Source of the DNA: Brachymonas denitrificans
GTDB lineage: Bacteria > Pseudomonadota > Gammaproteobacteria > Burkholderiales > Burkholderiaceae_C
Direction of reading: 5' to 3'
DNA length: 64,000 bases
NCBI RefSeq assembly: GCF_907163135.1
Contig: NZ_CAJQUA010000001.1
Span: 1,689,001 to 1,753,000, forward strand
Positions 17,571-26,725 of this stretch are shown here, piece by piece. The stretch's first letter is position 1, and each line of letters opens with the position of its first letter. The notes beneath the pieces were generated by a model that was given only the letters and a program-made list of their open reading frames with translations, was not told the DNA's origin and ran no database searches. The translations under genes were made by a program, and so were the position numbers.

Positions 17571-19019
17571 TCAGCGCGCAGCGGCAGCCGGCACCGCCGT
17601 CACATCCACCAGCCCCCCACCCAGCACCTTGTACAGGTCGATGCGGTTGTTCATCGCCGCCTGGCGTGTCAGCAGCAGCGACTGCTCCAGCGCATAGCTC
17701 TGGCGCTGCGCATCCAGCAGATCCAGCGAGCTGGAAATGCCGTTGTCATAGCGCATCTGCACCAGACGTAGACGCTCGCGCTCGGCCTGATACCCGCGCT
17801 CCTGTGCAGCGAGCTGGTCCGCCAGCGTGCGGCGTGCCGCCAGCTGATCGGCCACCTCGCGGAAAGCACCCTGGATACTCTTCTCGTACTGCGCCACCGC
17901 AATGTTCTTGCGCGCATTGGCCAGATCCAGGTTGGACTGGTTACGGCCGAAATCGAAGATCGGCAGGCTGATCTGCGGCATGAAGCTCCATGCCAGATTG
18001 GGGCCGGTAAACAGGTTGTCCAGTTCGCGGCTCGTGCTGCCGAAGCTGCCCGTCAGCGAGATGCGCGGGAAGAAAGCCGCGCGCGCCGCGCCGATGTTGG
18101 CGTTGGCCGCCTGCAACTGGTATTCGCTCTGGCGGATGTCCGGGCGACGCAGCAGCACTTCCGAGCTCATGCCTACCGGCAGGGCATTGACCGCCACCTG
18201 CTTGCCCAGCGGCAGCGCCGGCGGCAGATTGGCCGGCAACGGCTGGCCGATCAGCAGCTGCAGCGCATTGCCTGCCTGCTCGCGCAAGCGGGTCTGCGCC
18301 GCATAGTCCGCATGGGCCGACTCGATCAACGTCTCGTTCTGGCGCAGGTCGATCGCCGAAATCACGCCGGCGTTGAAGCGCAGCTTGGACAGGCGGTAGG
18401 TCTTCTCGCGCGAGTCCAGCGCCAGCTTGGACACCCGCATGGCTTCATCCGCCGTGCGCTGCGCCACATAGGCCTTGGCCACTTCGGCGATCAGGCTGAT
18501 CTGCGCCGCATCACGGGCTTCCTGCGTGGCCAGATACTGGTTCAGCGCGGCGGTGCTCAGGCTTTTCACGCGGCCGAAGAAGTCCAGCTCGAAACCGGTG
18601 GAGGCCAGATTGGCGCTGTAGATGTTGCCCAGGGTTTCACGCCCAGTCGGGCTGGCATCGGCCGCTGTGCGCGAACGCGTCATGCCGGCGCCAGCCGCCA
18701 CGGTCGGCAACTGGTCGGCACGCGCCACGCCGTACTGCGCCCGCGCCGCCTCGATGTTGAGCGCCGCCACGCGCAGGTCGCGGTTGTTCTGCAGCGCCAG
18801 TCCGATCAGTTCGCGCAGGCGCGCATCGGCAAAGTACTGCTGCCAGCCGATATCGGCCGCTGCGGGCAGACGCGCATCGCCGCTGCCGGACTGCGTCCAG
18901 CCAGCCGGCACCGGCGCCTCGGGACGCTCGTAGGCAGGCATGAGACTACAGCCAGACAGCACGGAAACCAGCAGCGCAGCCGCCAGGCTGCGGGAATGAA
19001 GCATTGTTGCGGGCATCAT
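17571..19019 (-). CDS. oprM: RND efflux outer-membrane lipoprotein (OprM/NodT family)
   Basis: A 482-residue outer-membrane factor. The N-terminal signal peptide ends in the lipobox LSGC (about residues 21-24), so it is a lipoprotein. The rest has two internally similar outer-membrane efflux domains, with 'DARLRELIGLALQNNRDLRVAALNIEAAR' (first half: LIGLALQNNRDLRVAA) and 'VLLRRPDIRQSEYQLQAANANIGAARAAFFP' (LRRPDIRQSEYQLQAANA). It forms the channel through the outer membrane for the AcrAB-type pump encoded just upstream. Start ATG 19019 overlaps the acrB stop (ATGA at 19016-19019), giving coupling; ATG 19016 and 19004 are alternatives. Confidence 0.9.
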   Translation of the reverse strand: MMPATMLHSRSLAAALLVSVLSGCSLMPAYERPEAPVPAGWTQSGSGDARLPAAADIGWQQYFADARLRELIGLALQNNRDLRVAALNIEAARAQYGVARADQLPTVAAGAGMTRSRTAADASPTGRETLGNIYSANLASTGFELDFFGRVKSLSTAALNQYLATQEARDAAQISLIAEVAKAYVAQRTADEAMRVSKLALDSREKTYRLSKLRFNAGVISAIDLRQNETLIESAHADYAAQTRLREQAGNALQLLIGQPLPANLPPALPLGKQVAVNALPVGMSSEVLLRRPDIRQSEYQLQAANANIGAARAAFFPRISLTGSFGSTSRELDNLFTGPNLAWSFMPQISLPIFDFGRNQSNLDLANARKNIAVAQYEKSIQGAFREVADQLAARRTLADQLAAQERGYQAERERLRLVQMRYDNGISSSLDLLDAQRQSYALEQSLLLTRQAAMNNRIDLYKVLGGGLVDVTAVPAAAAR

Positions 19020-22000
19020 GCGCCCTCCTTGGGAGTGTGACCAATCTCGCGTGCGCCATGGTGCATGGCCGCGCGCTCCTCTGCCGACATGCCCTCCTCG
19101 GCTTCCGCCAGGATGCCGTCGACCGATTCAGCCGTAAAACCTGCCTCGGCCGCATGGGCCGCAAAACGCTCCTGCTGCCGCTTGCTGCCCTTGAAGATGG
19201 AGCGTACCACCACGAAGAATGTCGGCACGAAGAATACGGCCAATAGCGTGCCCACGATCATGCCGGACATCACTGCGGTGCCAATCTCGCGCTGGCTGGC
19301 CGAGCTGGCGCCGGTGGCCAGCACCAGCGGCAACACGCCCAGAATGAAAGCCAGCGAGGTCATCACGATCGGGCGGAAACGCAGGTGCGCCGCAGCCAGC
19401 GCCGCTTCCATCGGGCTCTTGCCCTGGGCCTGCAAGTCCTTGGCAAACTCCACGATCAGGATGGCGTTCTTCGCCGACAGGCCGATGATGGTCACCAGAC
19501 CCACCTGGAAGTACACGTCATTGACCATGCCGCGCGCGCTCACGCCCAGCAGCACCCCCAGCACGCCCAGCGGCACCACCAGAATCACCGAGAACGGAAT
19601 CGACCAGCTCTCGTATAGCGCAGCCAGGCACAGGAACACCGCCAGAATGGCAAAGCCGTACAGCAGCACCGCCTGGGCGCCGGCCATCTTTTCCTCGCGG
19701 GACTGGCCCGTCCACTCGAAACCGAAGCCCGGCGGCAGCTTGCTGGCCAGCATTTCCATTTCGGCCATGGCCTCGCCCGTGCTGTAGCCCGGAGCGGCGC
19801 TGCCGGCAATCCGCATGGCCGGGTAGCCGTTATAGCGGATGGACTGCATCGGGCCGGTAATCCAGCGCGTGGTCGCCACCGCCGACAGCGGCACGGCCTG
19901 GCCGCGGCTGTTGGTCACCGTGAGCTTGAGGATATCCTCGGGTTGCATGCGCGCGGCCGCCTCTGCCTGCACCACCACCCGCTGCATGCGGCCGGCGTTG
20001 GGGAAATCGTTCACATACTGCGAGCCCAGCGCCGTGCCGATGGCTGCGTTGATGGCGCCCACGCTCACGCCCTGCGCCAGCGCGCGTTCGCGGTCGATGT
20101 CCACCTGCAGCTGCTGTGCATCTTCCAGCCCGTCCGGACGCACGCCCGCCAGCACCTTGCTCTGCATCGCCATACCAAGCAGCTGATTGCGCGCCTGCAT
20201 CAGCGCAGCGTGGCCGTTGTCGGCGCGGTCCTGCAGACGGAAGGTAAAGCCGGAAGCCGAACCCAGTTCCGGAATCGCTGGCGGCGTCACCGCAAACACG
20301 AAGGCATCACGGATCTGGCTGAGTGCGCCCATGGCACGACCGGCAATCGCTTCCGCGCCTGCCTTGCGCTCGGACCAGTCCTTGAGCGTGACGAAGGCCA
20401 GCGCCGCATTCTGCCCGCGACCGGCAAAGCTGAAGCCCAGCACGCTCACCATGGTCTTCACCTCCGGCTGCTTGAGCATGAAGCCTTCCACTTCCTGCAT
20501 CACGTTGCGCGTACGCTCCTGCGTGGCACCCGGCGGCAACTGCACGTTCACGATCAGGTTGCCCTGATCCTCCTGCGGGAGGAAGCCCGTCGGCAGGCGC
20601 ATGAACAGCAGCGCCACCACCGCAATCAGCACGGCATAAATCACCATCATCCGCCCGCTGCGGCGCAGCAGCCTGGCTACCCAGCCCTCGTAGCCCTTGG
20701 CGGTGCGCGCAAAGCGCTTGTTGAACCAGCCGAAAAAGCCCTTTCTCTCCTCATGGTGTCCGGCCGCCACCGGCTTCAGCAGCGTCGCGCACAGCGCAGG
20801 CGTCAGCGACAGCGCCAGGAACGCCGAGAATGCAATCGACACGGCCATCACCGCCGAGAACTGCCGGTAGATGTTGCCGATGGAGCCGGCAAAGAAGGCC
20901 AGCGGCACGAACACCGCGATCAGCACCACCGTCACGCCCACGATGGCGCCGGAAATCTGCGACATGGCCTTGCGCGTGGCCTGCAATGGCGGCAGGCCCT
21001 CGTGGCTCATGATGCGTTCCACGTTCTCCACCACCACGATGGCATCGTCCACTACGATACCGATCACCAGCACCATGCCGAACATGGTCAGCACGTTGAT
21101 CGAGAAACCCATGGCGAGCAGCGCACCGAACGTGCCCAGCAGCGCCACCGGCACCACGATCGTCGGAATGATCGTATAGCGGATATTCTGCAGAAACAGG
21201 AGCATCACCAGAAACACCAGCGCCACGGCTTCGAGCAGGGTATGCACCACCTTGGTAATGGAAATCTCGATGAACTCCGAGCTGTCATACGGCACGGTCC
21301 AGCTCATGCCCTGGGGAAAGAAGCGCTGCAGTTCGGCCATGCGCTGCTTGACCGCCTTGGCCGATGCCAGCGCGTTGCCCGAGGGCGCCAGCTGCACGCC
21401 GATACCCACGGCAGCCTTGCCGTTCAGGCGCGCCGAGGTGGCGTACTGCTGCGACCCCAGTTCGATGCGGGCAACATCCTTCAGGCGCACCGCTGCACCA
21501 TCTCCACTGGCACGCAGGATGATGTTGCCGAACTGCTCCGGCGTTGCCAGCTGGCCCGGTACCACCACCGTGGCACTCATGCTCACGCCCTCGATATTGG
21601 GCAGGTCGCCCAATGCGCCGGCAGACACCTGGGCGTTCTGCTCGCGGATGGCATTGGCCACGTCGGCCGTCCCCAGATTGAAGCCCTGCAGCTTGGCCGG
21701 ATCCACCCAGATGCGCATGGCGCGTTCGGCACCGAACAGCTGCGCCTGGCCAATGCCGGGCAGACGCTGAATTTCGGGCAGCACGTTGCGTGCCGCATAG
21801 TCCGTCATGGCGTCCAGATGCGCGTTCGGATCGTTGGACGACAGCATCACGAACATCAGGAAGTTCGAGCGCGCCTTGTCCACGCGCACGCCGTTCTGCA
21901 CCACCACCGAGGGCAGGCGCGGCTGCGCCCGGCTCAGGCGGTTCTGCACGTCCACCTGCGCCAGGTCGGCATTGGTGCCGGGCTCGAAACTGAGCGTCAC

Positions 22001-22267
22001 CGAGCCCGTGCCGTCGGCCTGCGAGACCGACTCCATATACGCCAGACCCGGCGTCCCGTTCATTTCACGCTCGATCACGGACAGCACGCTGTCGTCCATG
22101 GTCTGGGCCGACGCCCCCGGATAGACGGTGTTGATGACGATGGTCGGCGGTGCTACCGCCGGATACTGCGCAATCGGCAGCTGCGTGATGGACAGTGCGC
22201 CCAGCACGATGATGAAAAGCGCAATCACCCACGCAAAAATGGGGCGGTCGATAAAGAACTTGGCCAT
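19016..22267 (-). CDS. acrB: RND multidrug efflux transporter, inner-membrane pump (HAE1 family)
   Basis: A 1083-residue protein, typical for AcrB/MexB. It starts MAKFFIDRPIFAWVIAL. Twelve hydrophobic segments are arranged in two repeats, each with a large periplasmic loop. TM4 carries the proton-relay pair in 'VIGIVVDDAIVVVENVERI'. 'QLPIAQYPAVAPPTI' and 'GFLPQEDQGNLIVNVQLPPG' are further HAE1 motifs. The C-terminus extends about 30 residues beyond the last membrane segment and is acidic. It exports hydrophobic and amphiphilic drugs using the proton gradient. It lies between the adaptor (18-bp gap) and the outer-membrane channel (4-bp overlap) in one operon. Confidence 0.95.
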   Translation of the reverse strand: MAKFFIDRPIFAWVIALFIIVLGALSITQLPIAQYPAVAPPTIVINTVYPGASAQTMDDSVLSVIEREMNGTPGLAYMESVSQADGTGSVTLSFEPGTNADLAQVDVQNRLSRAQPRLPSVVVQNGVRVDKARSNFLMFVMLSSNDPNAHLDAMTDYAARNVLPEIQRLPGIGQAQLFGAERAMRIWVDPAKLQGFNLGTADVANAIREQNAQVSAGALGDLPNIEGVSMSATVVVPGQLATPEQFGNIILRASGDGAAVRLKDVARIELGSQQYATSARLNGKAAVGIGVQLAPSGNALASAKAVKQRMAELQRFFPQGMSWTVPYDSSEFIEISITKVVHTLLEAVALVFLVMLLFLQNIRYTIIPTIVVPVALLGTFGALLAMGFSINVLTMFGMVLVIGIVVDDAIVVVENVERIMSHEGLPPLQATRKAMSQISGAIVGVTVVLIAVFVPLAFFAGSIGNIYRQFSAVMAVSIAFSAFLALSLTPALCATLLKPVAAGHHEERKGFFGWFNKRFARTAKGYEGWVARLLRRSGRMMVIYAVLIAVVALLFMRLPTGFLPQEDQGNLIVNVQLPPGATQERTRNVMQEVEGFMLKQPEVKTMVSVLGFSFAGRGQNAALAFVTLKDWSERKAGAEAIAGRAMGALSQIRDAFVFAVTPPAIPELGSASGFTFRLQDRADNGHAALMQARNQLLGMAMQSKVLAGVRPDGLEDAQQLQVDIDRERALAQGVSVGAINAAIGTALGSQYVNDFPNAGRMQRVVVQAEAAARMQPEDILKLTVTNSRGQAVPLSAVATTRWITGPMQSIRYNGYPAMRIAGSAAPGYSTGEAMAEMEMLASKLPPGFGFEWTGQSREEKMAGAQAVLLYGFAILAVFLCLAALYESWSIPFSVILVVPLGVLGVLLGVSARGMVNDVYFQVGLVTIIGLSAKNAILIVEFAKDLQAQGKSPMEAALAAAHLRFRPIVMTSLAFILGVLPLVLATGASSASQREIGTAVMSGMIVGTLLAVFFVPTFFVVVRSIFKGSKRQQERFAAHAAEAGFTAESVDGILAEAEEGMSAEERAAMHHGAREIGHTPKEGA

Positions 22268-22285
22268 GGTCTGTCGTCCCCGCTA

Positions 22286-23599
22286 TCAGGAACGCGGAGC
22301 GCTGGCACCGGAGGCGGCACCAGCAGGCGCGGGAGCCGCACTGGCCCCGGCAGCCGGGCCGGAAGCCGCAGCACTGGCAACGCCGGAGGCCGTGCCCGCA
22401 GGCGCCGAGGCCGCGCCGGCCGGTGCAGCGGCACCCGGTGCCTGCCACGGCACCGCCTTCACCTTCTGCATGCCCGGGCGCAGCTTCATCACGCCATCGA
22501 CAATCACCTGCTCACCCGGCTGCAGGCCGGACAGGATGATCCACTGGCTGCCCTGTGCCGGGCCGACCTTCACCGGGCGCGGACCAAAGCTGCCATCGGG
22601 CTTGACCACCAGCACCGTATCGCCGGCGTTGCCGCGCGTCACCGCCTGCTGCGGCAGCAGCATCACGTTGTCCATGCGCGCCTGCTCGATCTGCACGCGC
22701 ACATACAGGCCCGGCAGCAGCAGGCCCTCGGGGTTGGGCACCTCGGCGCGCAGGTTCACCTGGCCGGTCGCCTGGTCCACCGTCACGTCGGTGAACAGCA
22801 GGCGCGCGCGGTGTGCGTACACGCTGCCATCCTCCAGCAGCACGTTCACCTCGGGATTGGCCCCCACGCCGGTGGCACCCGCCGCCGTGCGCAGCTTGAG
22901 CAGCTCGCTGGCGGACTGGGTGAAATTCACCACCATCGGATTGGTCTGCTGGATCACGGCCAGCTGGGTGCCCTCGGTGGCACTGACCATCGCCCCCTCG
23001 GTCACCAGCGCCTTGCCGATGCGGCCGGAAATCGGCGCCGTCACACGCGCGTAGCCCAGGTTGATATTGGCGGTACGCACCGCTGCCTGGGCCGCCTGCA
23101 CTTCGGCACGCGAAGCCTTCTCGGCAGCCAGCGCATTGTCATATTCCTGCTTGCTGATTGCATTGGCCGCTGCCAGCGGGGCAAAGCGGCGCGCCTGGGC
23201 ACTGGTCTGACCCAGCGATGCCTGGGCGCGCGCCAGGCTGGCGCGTGCACTCTGCAGCGCCGCCTGGTAGGGCGCACTGTCAATCTGGAACAGCGGTTGC
23301 CCCGCGTTCACCCAACCTCCTTCGGTAAACAGGCGACGCTGTACCACCCCGGTGGCACGCGCACGCACCTGCGCAATACGGAACGCTTCCAGGCGGCCCG
23401 GCAGCTCGGTCAACACCGGCTGACTACCCGGCTGCACCACCACCACGCCCACGGTGGGCGGCGGAGCGCCTGCGCCCTGCGGGCCCGCTGCAGCCGGATC
23501 ATTTTTTCCACAGGCCACCAGCAGCAGCGCGCTGCCCAGCACCAGGGCGGGCACGCGCAGGCGCGCACCGTTGATGAATGTCGGTTGGTTCTTCTTCAT
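22286..23599 (-). CDS. acrA: RND efflux periplasmic adaptor (membrane fusion protein) with long Ala-rich tail
   Basis: A 437-residue adaptor. The signal peptide ends in the lipobox LVAC (about residues 28-31), so it is lipid-anchored. 'TELPGRLEAFRIAQVRARATGVVQRRLFTEGG' (read as ELPGRLEAFRIAQVRAR) and 'APISGRIGKALVTEGAMV' are the lipoyl-domain halves; a coiled-coil hairpin of alanine-rich helices lies between. The core ends near residue 385 and is followed by a roughly 50-residue Ala/Gly/Pro/Ser tail (AAPAGAASAPAGTASG and similar), which is unusual. ATG 23599 is chosen because the signal peptide starts there. The operon promoter overlaps a palindromic operator at 23810-23827. Confidence 0.93.
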   Translation of the reverse strand: MKKNQPTFINGARLRVPALVLGSALLLVACGKNDPAAAGPQGAGAPPPTVGVVVVQPGSQPVLTELPGRLEAFRIAQVRARATGVVQRRLFTEGGWVNAGQPLFQIDSAPYQAALQSARASLARAQASLGQTSAQARRFAPLAAANAISKQEYDNALAAEKASRAEVQAAQAAVRTANINLGYARVTAPISGRIGKALVTEGAMVSATEGTQLAVIQQTNPMVVNFTQSASELLKLRTAAGATGVGANPEVNVLLEDGSVYAHRARLLFTDVTVDQATGQVNLRAEVPNPEGLLLPGLYVRVQIEQARMDNVMLLPQQAVTRGNAGDTVLVVKPDGSFGPRPVKVGPAQGSQWIILSGLQPGEQVIVDGVMKLRPGMQKVKAVPWQAPGAAAPAGAASAPAGTASGVASAAASGPAAGASAAPAPAGAASGASAPRS

Positions 23600-23901
23600 G
23601 CTTGATCCGTATCGGTATCGAATTAGATGCTGCGAAAGCCGCCGAACGGCTTGCAGACGGTATTGCCCCTCCTGCTCCCGGAGGCCGCAACAAAATCCCG
23701 GTGGTATGTGCATTGTGCGTGCAAACCGCGGCAGGGCCGCAGAAAAACAACGCAAAAGGGGTCAGCATCTGACCCCGTCTTCTTCTGCACAATAGCGCCG
23801 GCAAATTATACATACACACTTGTATGTTTCTACTGCCTCAATGCTAAAATGCCCCTTTGCCAACCCCGGCAATTGTTGCCGTTCCCCCATTTTTCTGTAC
23901 C
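23600..23901. promoter_or_regulatory. acrA-acrR divergent intergenic region
   Basis: This 302-bp gap holds the control signals of the efflux operon. A TATAAT on the minus strand (23805-23810) is a likely -10 for acrA, which gives a leader of about 200 nt. On the plus strand TTGTAT (23820-23825) and TAAAAT (23845-23850), 19 bp apart, may be the acrR promoter. Both overlap or flank the palindrome listed separately. I see nothing else in 23600-23800. Confidence 0.55.
23810..23827. promoter_or_regulatory. AcrR/TtgR-type palindromic operator
   Basis: ACATACA (23810-23816) and TGTATGT (23821-23827) are perfect inverted repeats around CACT. This closely resembles the known AcrR and TtgR operators, which contain ACATACA...TGTATGT. 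Its place between the acrA -10 and the acrR -35 fits repression of both directions by the TetR protein next door. Confidence 0.85.
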
Positions 23902-24537
23902 GTGAAAAGAACCCGCGAGGAAGCCCTGCAGACCCGTCAGGCCCTGCTTGACGCCGCCTTGGAAGTATTCCATGCGCGCGGCGTGGCCCGCGCCTCGCTG
24001 GACGAAATCGCGCGGACCGCCGGCGTCACGCGCGGCGCGCTCTACTGGCACTTCCGCAACAAGGAAGACCTGTTCGACGCCCTGTGCCAGCTGCACTTCG
24101 CCGAAATCCGCGCCAAGCTCTTCTGCGAGGACGGCGCCATCAACCCGCAGGCCTGGAACATCCTGATCGACTCCTGCATCGCCTATTACCGGCGTCTGGC
24201 CGATGACCCTGCCTTGTGCAAGTTCGCCGCGGTGCTGCATCTCAAGTGCGAGGCCACCCCGGGCAACGAAGGCATTCTGCGCGTTCTGGCCAGCCATCGC
24301 GATATCTGGCGCCAGCACATGCGCAGCGCCATCCAGTCCGGCCAGCACCACGGCATGCTGCCGGCCGATCTGGATCCGGATCTGGCCCAGGCCGCCCTCA
24401 TGTCCAGCCTGTTCGGCCTCACCGCGCTGTGGCTGTCCGAACCGCAGCGGCTCGACCTGCGCAACTGCGCCGAAACCCTGGTGCGCACCTGGGCCGGCAT
24501 GTTGTCGCACAGCCCCCATTTGCGCCGTCCTCTCTGA
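23902..24537 (+). CDS. acrR: TetR-family repressor of the efflux operon
   Basis: A 211-residue TetR-family protein. The N-terminal helix-turn-helix is '[19 protein letters not shown]' (about residues 33-51), followed by 'NKEDLFDAL', as in AcrR/TtgR. The C-terminal half is a helical ligand-binding domain. I chose GTG 23902 (first residues [16 protein letters not shown]), because family members begin just before this point; an ATG at 23857 would add 15 residues with no homology. Divergent from acrA-acrB-oprM and next to a palindromic operator, it is very likely the drug-responsive repressor of that operon and of itself. Confidence 0.88.
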   Translation: MKRTREEALQTRQALLDAALEVFHARGVARASLDEIARTAGVTRGALYWHFRNKEDLFDALCQLHFAEIRAKLFCEDGAINPQAWNILIDSCIAYYRRLADDPALCKFAAVLHLKCEATPGNEGILRVLASHRDIWRQHMRSAIQSGQHHGMLPADLDPDLAQAALMSSLFGLTALWLSEPQRLDLRNCAETLVRTWAGMLSHSPHLRRPL

Positions 24538-24631
24538 TATCCTCTGCTCCGGTTGCACACAAGGCGCGCCGCGGTACTACAATCCGCGCTCTGTTGCAGC
24601 CATCCGCGATAACGGCAAGGAGAGAGGTTTC

Positions 24632-25423
24632 ATGAAACACACCATCACCACCCTGCAGAAGATGAAGGCAGAAGGCAACAAGATTGCCATGCTGACCTGC
24701 TACGACGCCAGCTTCGCCAGCCTGATGAGCCAGTGCGGCGTGGACATGCTGCTGGTGGGCGATTCGCTCGGCATGGTGGTGCAGGGTGCCGGCAGCACGC
24801 TGCCCGTCACCCTGGACGACATGGTCTACCACACGCGCTGCGTGGCGCGCGGCGCCGGCAATGCGCTGGTGCTGGCCGACCTGCCCTTCGGCAGCTACCA
24901 GCAGAGCAAGGAGCAGGCCTTTGCCAGCTCGGTCGCGCTGATGCAGGCCGGTGCCGAAATGGTCAAGCTCGAAGGCGGCGCCTTCATGGCTGAAACCATT
25001 GCCTTCCTGGTGGCGCGCGGCATTCCGGTGTGCGCGCATATCGGCCTCACGCCCCAGTCCGTCAACACCCTGGGCGGCTACCGCGTGCAGGGTCGCGACG
25101 ACATCCAGGCCGCGCTGCTGCTGCAGGATGCCCGCATCCTGACCGAAGCCGGCGCGCACATGCTGCTGATGGAGATGGTGCCCGCCGCGCTGGCTGGCGA
25201 AGTCTCGCGCAGCATTGCCGTGCCCACCATCGGCATCGGCGCCGGCCCCGACACCGACGGCCAGGTGCTGGTGGTGCATGACATGCTGGATGTGTACCCC
25301 GGCAAGAAGGCCCGCTTCGTCAAGAACTTCATGGCCGAGGCTGGCACGATCCAGAACGCCGTGACACACTACGTGCAGCAGGTCAAGGCCGGCTCCTTCC
25401 CTGCACCCGAGCATTGCTACTGA
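24632..25423 (+). CDS. panB: 3-methyl-2-oxobutanoate hydroxymethyltransferase
   Basis: A 263-residue protein, full length. It has '[20 protein letters not shown]', '[20 protein letters not shown]', '[11 protein letters not shown]' and '[20 protein letters not shown]', all PanB signatures (metal- and ketopantoate-binding). The enzyme makes ketopantoate from 2-oxoisovalerate and methylene-tetrahydrofolate, the first step of pantothenate synthesis. ATG 24632 follows AAGGAGAGAGG, a strong ribosome site. panC follows after 23 bp, so the two form an operon; ilvD at the end of this window makes the 2-oxoisovalerate precursor. Confidence 0.96.
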   Translation: MKHTITTLQKMKAEGNKIAMLTCYDASFASLMSQCGVDMLLVGDSLGMVVQGAGSTLPVTLDDMVYHTRCVARGAGNALVLADLPFGSYQQSKEQAFASSVALMQAGAEMVKLEGGAFMAETIAFLVARGIPVCAHIGLTPQSVNTLGGYRVQGRDDIQAALLLQDARILTEAGAHMLLMEMVPAALAGEVSRSIAVPTIGIGAGPDTDGQVLVVHDMLDVYPGKKARFVKNFMAEAGTIQNAVTHYVQQVKAGSFPAPEHCY

Positions 25424-25446
25424 TCTGATCCCCACGGAGGTCTTTC

Positions 25447-26292
25447 ATGCAGATCCTGACCACAGTCGCCGAGTTGCGCGCCTGGCGCAAGCAGGCTGGC
25501 CATGTCGCCTTTGTGCCCACCATGGGCAACCTGCATTCGGGCCACATTGCGCTCTGCCATGAAGCGCGCAAACAGGCCACGACCCAAGGCGGCCAGGTGA
25601 TCGTCTCGATCTTCGTCAACCCGATCCAGTTCGGCCCCAACGAAGACCTGAGCAAGTACCCGCGCACCTTCGATGCCGACTGCGACAAGCTGCGCGCCGC
25701 CGGCGTCGATGCGGTGTTTCACCCCGGCGTGGAAGACCTGTACCCGCACGGGCCGCAGCAGTACTTCGTCGAGCCCCCCGAGCTGCAGAGCCGCCTGTGC
25801 GGCGAATTCCGGCCGGGGCACTTCCGCGGCGTGGCCACGGTGGTCACCAAACTGTTCAACCTGGTGCAGCCCGACGTGGCCATCTTCGGCAAGAAGGATT
25901 ACCAGCAGCTCAAGGTGATCGAAGGCATGGTGCGCGACCTGAACATGCCGGTCGAGATTGTCGGCATCGACACCGAACGCGCCGAGGACGGACTGGCGCT
26001 CTCCTCGCGCAACGGCTACCTGAGCGAACGCGAACGCGCCGAAGCGCCGCAGTTGCGCCGCACGCTGGAGGGCATCCGTTCCGCCGTGGAAGGCGGCGAA
26101 CGCAACTATGCTGCCCTCTGCGCCAACGCCAGCAGCATCCTGGATGCGCGTGGCTGGAAAACCGACTACATCGTCATCGCCAATCGCGGCGACCTGCTGC
26201 CCGCCACGGCGGACGACCGCGCGCTGGTGGTACTTGCCGCGTCACAACTGGGCCGCGCACGCCTGATCGACAACCTCGAGATCGACGCCTGA
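25447..26292 (+). CDS. panC: Pantothenate synthetase
   Basis: A 281-residue protein, the usual length. The nucleotidyltransferase motif is '[19 protein letters not shown]'; '[18 protein letters not shown]', '[12 protein letters not shown]' and '[13 protein letters not shown]' are the pantoate and ATP site motifs. It joins pantoate and beta-alanine using ATP. It follows panB with 23 bp, and ACGGAGG lies just before ATG 25447. Transcription is probably stopped by the strong hairpin at 26303-26357. Beta-alanine may in part come from aspartate pools (aspA is nearby), but no panD is visible here. Confidence 0.96.
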   Translation: MQILTTVAELRAWRKQAGHVAFVPTMGNLHSGHIALCHEARKQATTQGGQVIVSIFVNPIQFGPNEDLSKYPRTFDADCDKLRAAGVDAVFHPGVEDLYPHGPQQYFVEPPELQSRLCGEFRPGHFRGVATVVTKLFNLVQPDVAIFGKKDYQQLKVIEGMVRDLNMPVEIVGIDTERAEDGLALSSRNGYLSERERAEAPQLRRTLEGIRSAVEGGERNYAALCANASSILDARGWKTDYIVIANRGDLLPATADDRALVVLAASQLGRARLIDNLEIDA

Positions 26293-26302
26293 ACCAGCAC
26301 AA

Positions 26303-26357
26303 AAAAGGCGACTGCCTGAACCCTCCTCGACAGGAAGGGCTCAGGCAGTCGCCTTTT
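26303..26357. terminator. Bidirectional terminator between panC and the 52-aa gene
   Basis: A 17-bp perfect inverted repeat: AAAAGGCGACTGCCTGA at 26303-26319 and its complement TCAGGCAGTCGCCTTTT at 26341-26357, with a 21-base loop that itself can pair (CCCTCCT/AGGAAGGG). The ends are A-rich on one side and T-rich on the other, so it can work for panC (plus) and for the small gene on the minus strand. Confidence 0.9.
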
Positions 26358-26392
26358 GCATGGGGTTTGGCCGCCGCTGGCAGCCGCGCCCA

Positions 26393-26551
26393 TCAACCCT
26401 GGTGCGGACGCTTGCCGGGGTTCTTCTTGCTGCGGGTGTGGGAGCCGCGCTCCAGGCTGCTGCGCTGGCCAGCGCCAATCTTGACGCGGGGTGCGCCCGG
26501 CAGCGGCTTGGTGGCTTTGCGGTCGGCTTCGGTAACGATCTTGTTGCCCAT
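26393..26551 (-). CDS. Small basic protein of unknown function (52 aa)
   Basis: ATG at 26551 (minus) runs to TGA at 26393-26395. It encodes 52 residues, starting MGNKIVTEADRKATKPLPG and ending SKKNPGKRPHQG. The protein is very basic and rich in Lys, Arg, Gly and Ser, with no hydrophobic segment; this resembles small ribosome-associated proteins in composition but I do not recognise the family. AGGACT lies 6-11 bases before the start. It is convergent with panC and shares the bidirectional terminator at 26303-26357. The clean ribosome site, the shared terminator and lack of a competing gene support it as real. Confidence 0.6.
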   Translation of the reverse strand: MGNKIVTEADRKATKPLPGAPRVKIGAGQRSSLERGSHTRSKKNPGKRPHQG

Positions 26552-26725
26552 GATGGAGTCCTGTCCTGAAATTATGTTGGTGTGAAACTTTCCATTTTAC
26601 TGCATCAGGCAAGTTATCGCCATGCCTGCGCAAAAAACAGGCATGCATTGTTTCCGTCACCTCTTCGCGCGGCCTGTCACGCACAGGCGCTAGACTGGAG
26701 TCGGCCCATTCCATCCCAGCCCGCC

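Noticed and set aside
19943..23605. A 1220-codon open frame on the plus strand, antisense to acrB and acrA
   Set aside because: Histidine/arginine-rich, no domain, no ribosome site; an effect of high GC opposite strong coding genes.
26582..26725. Longer start (ATG 26582) for the ABC1-like gene
   Set aside because: The extra 48 residues have no homology and include the likely promoter region; ATG 26726 fits better.
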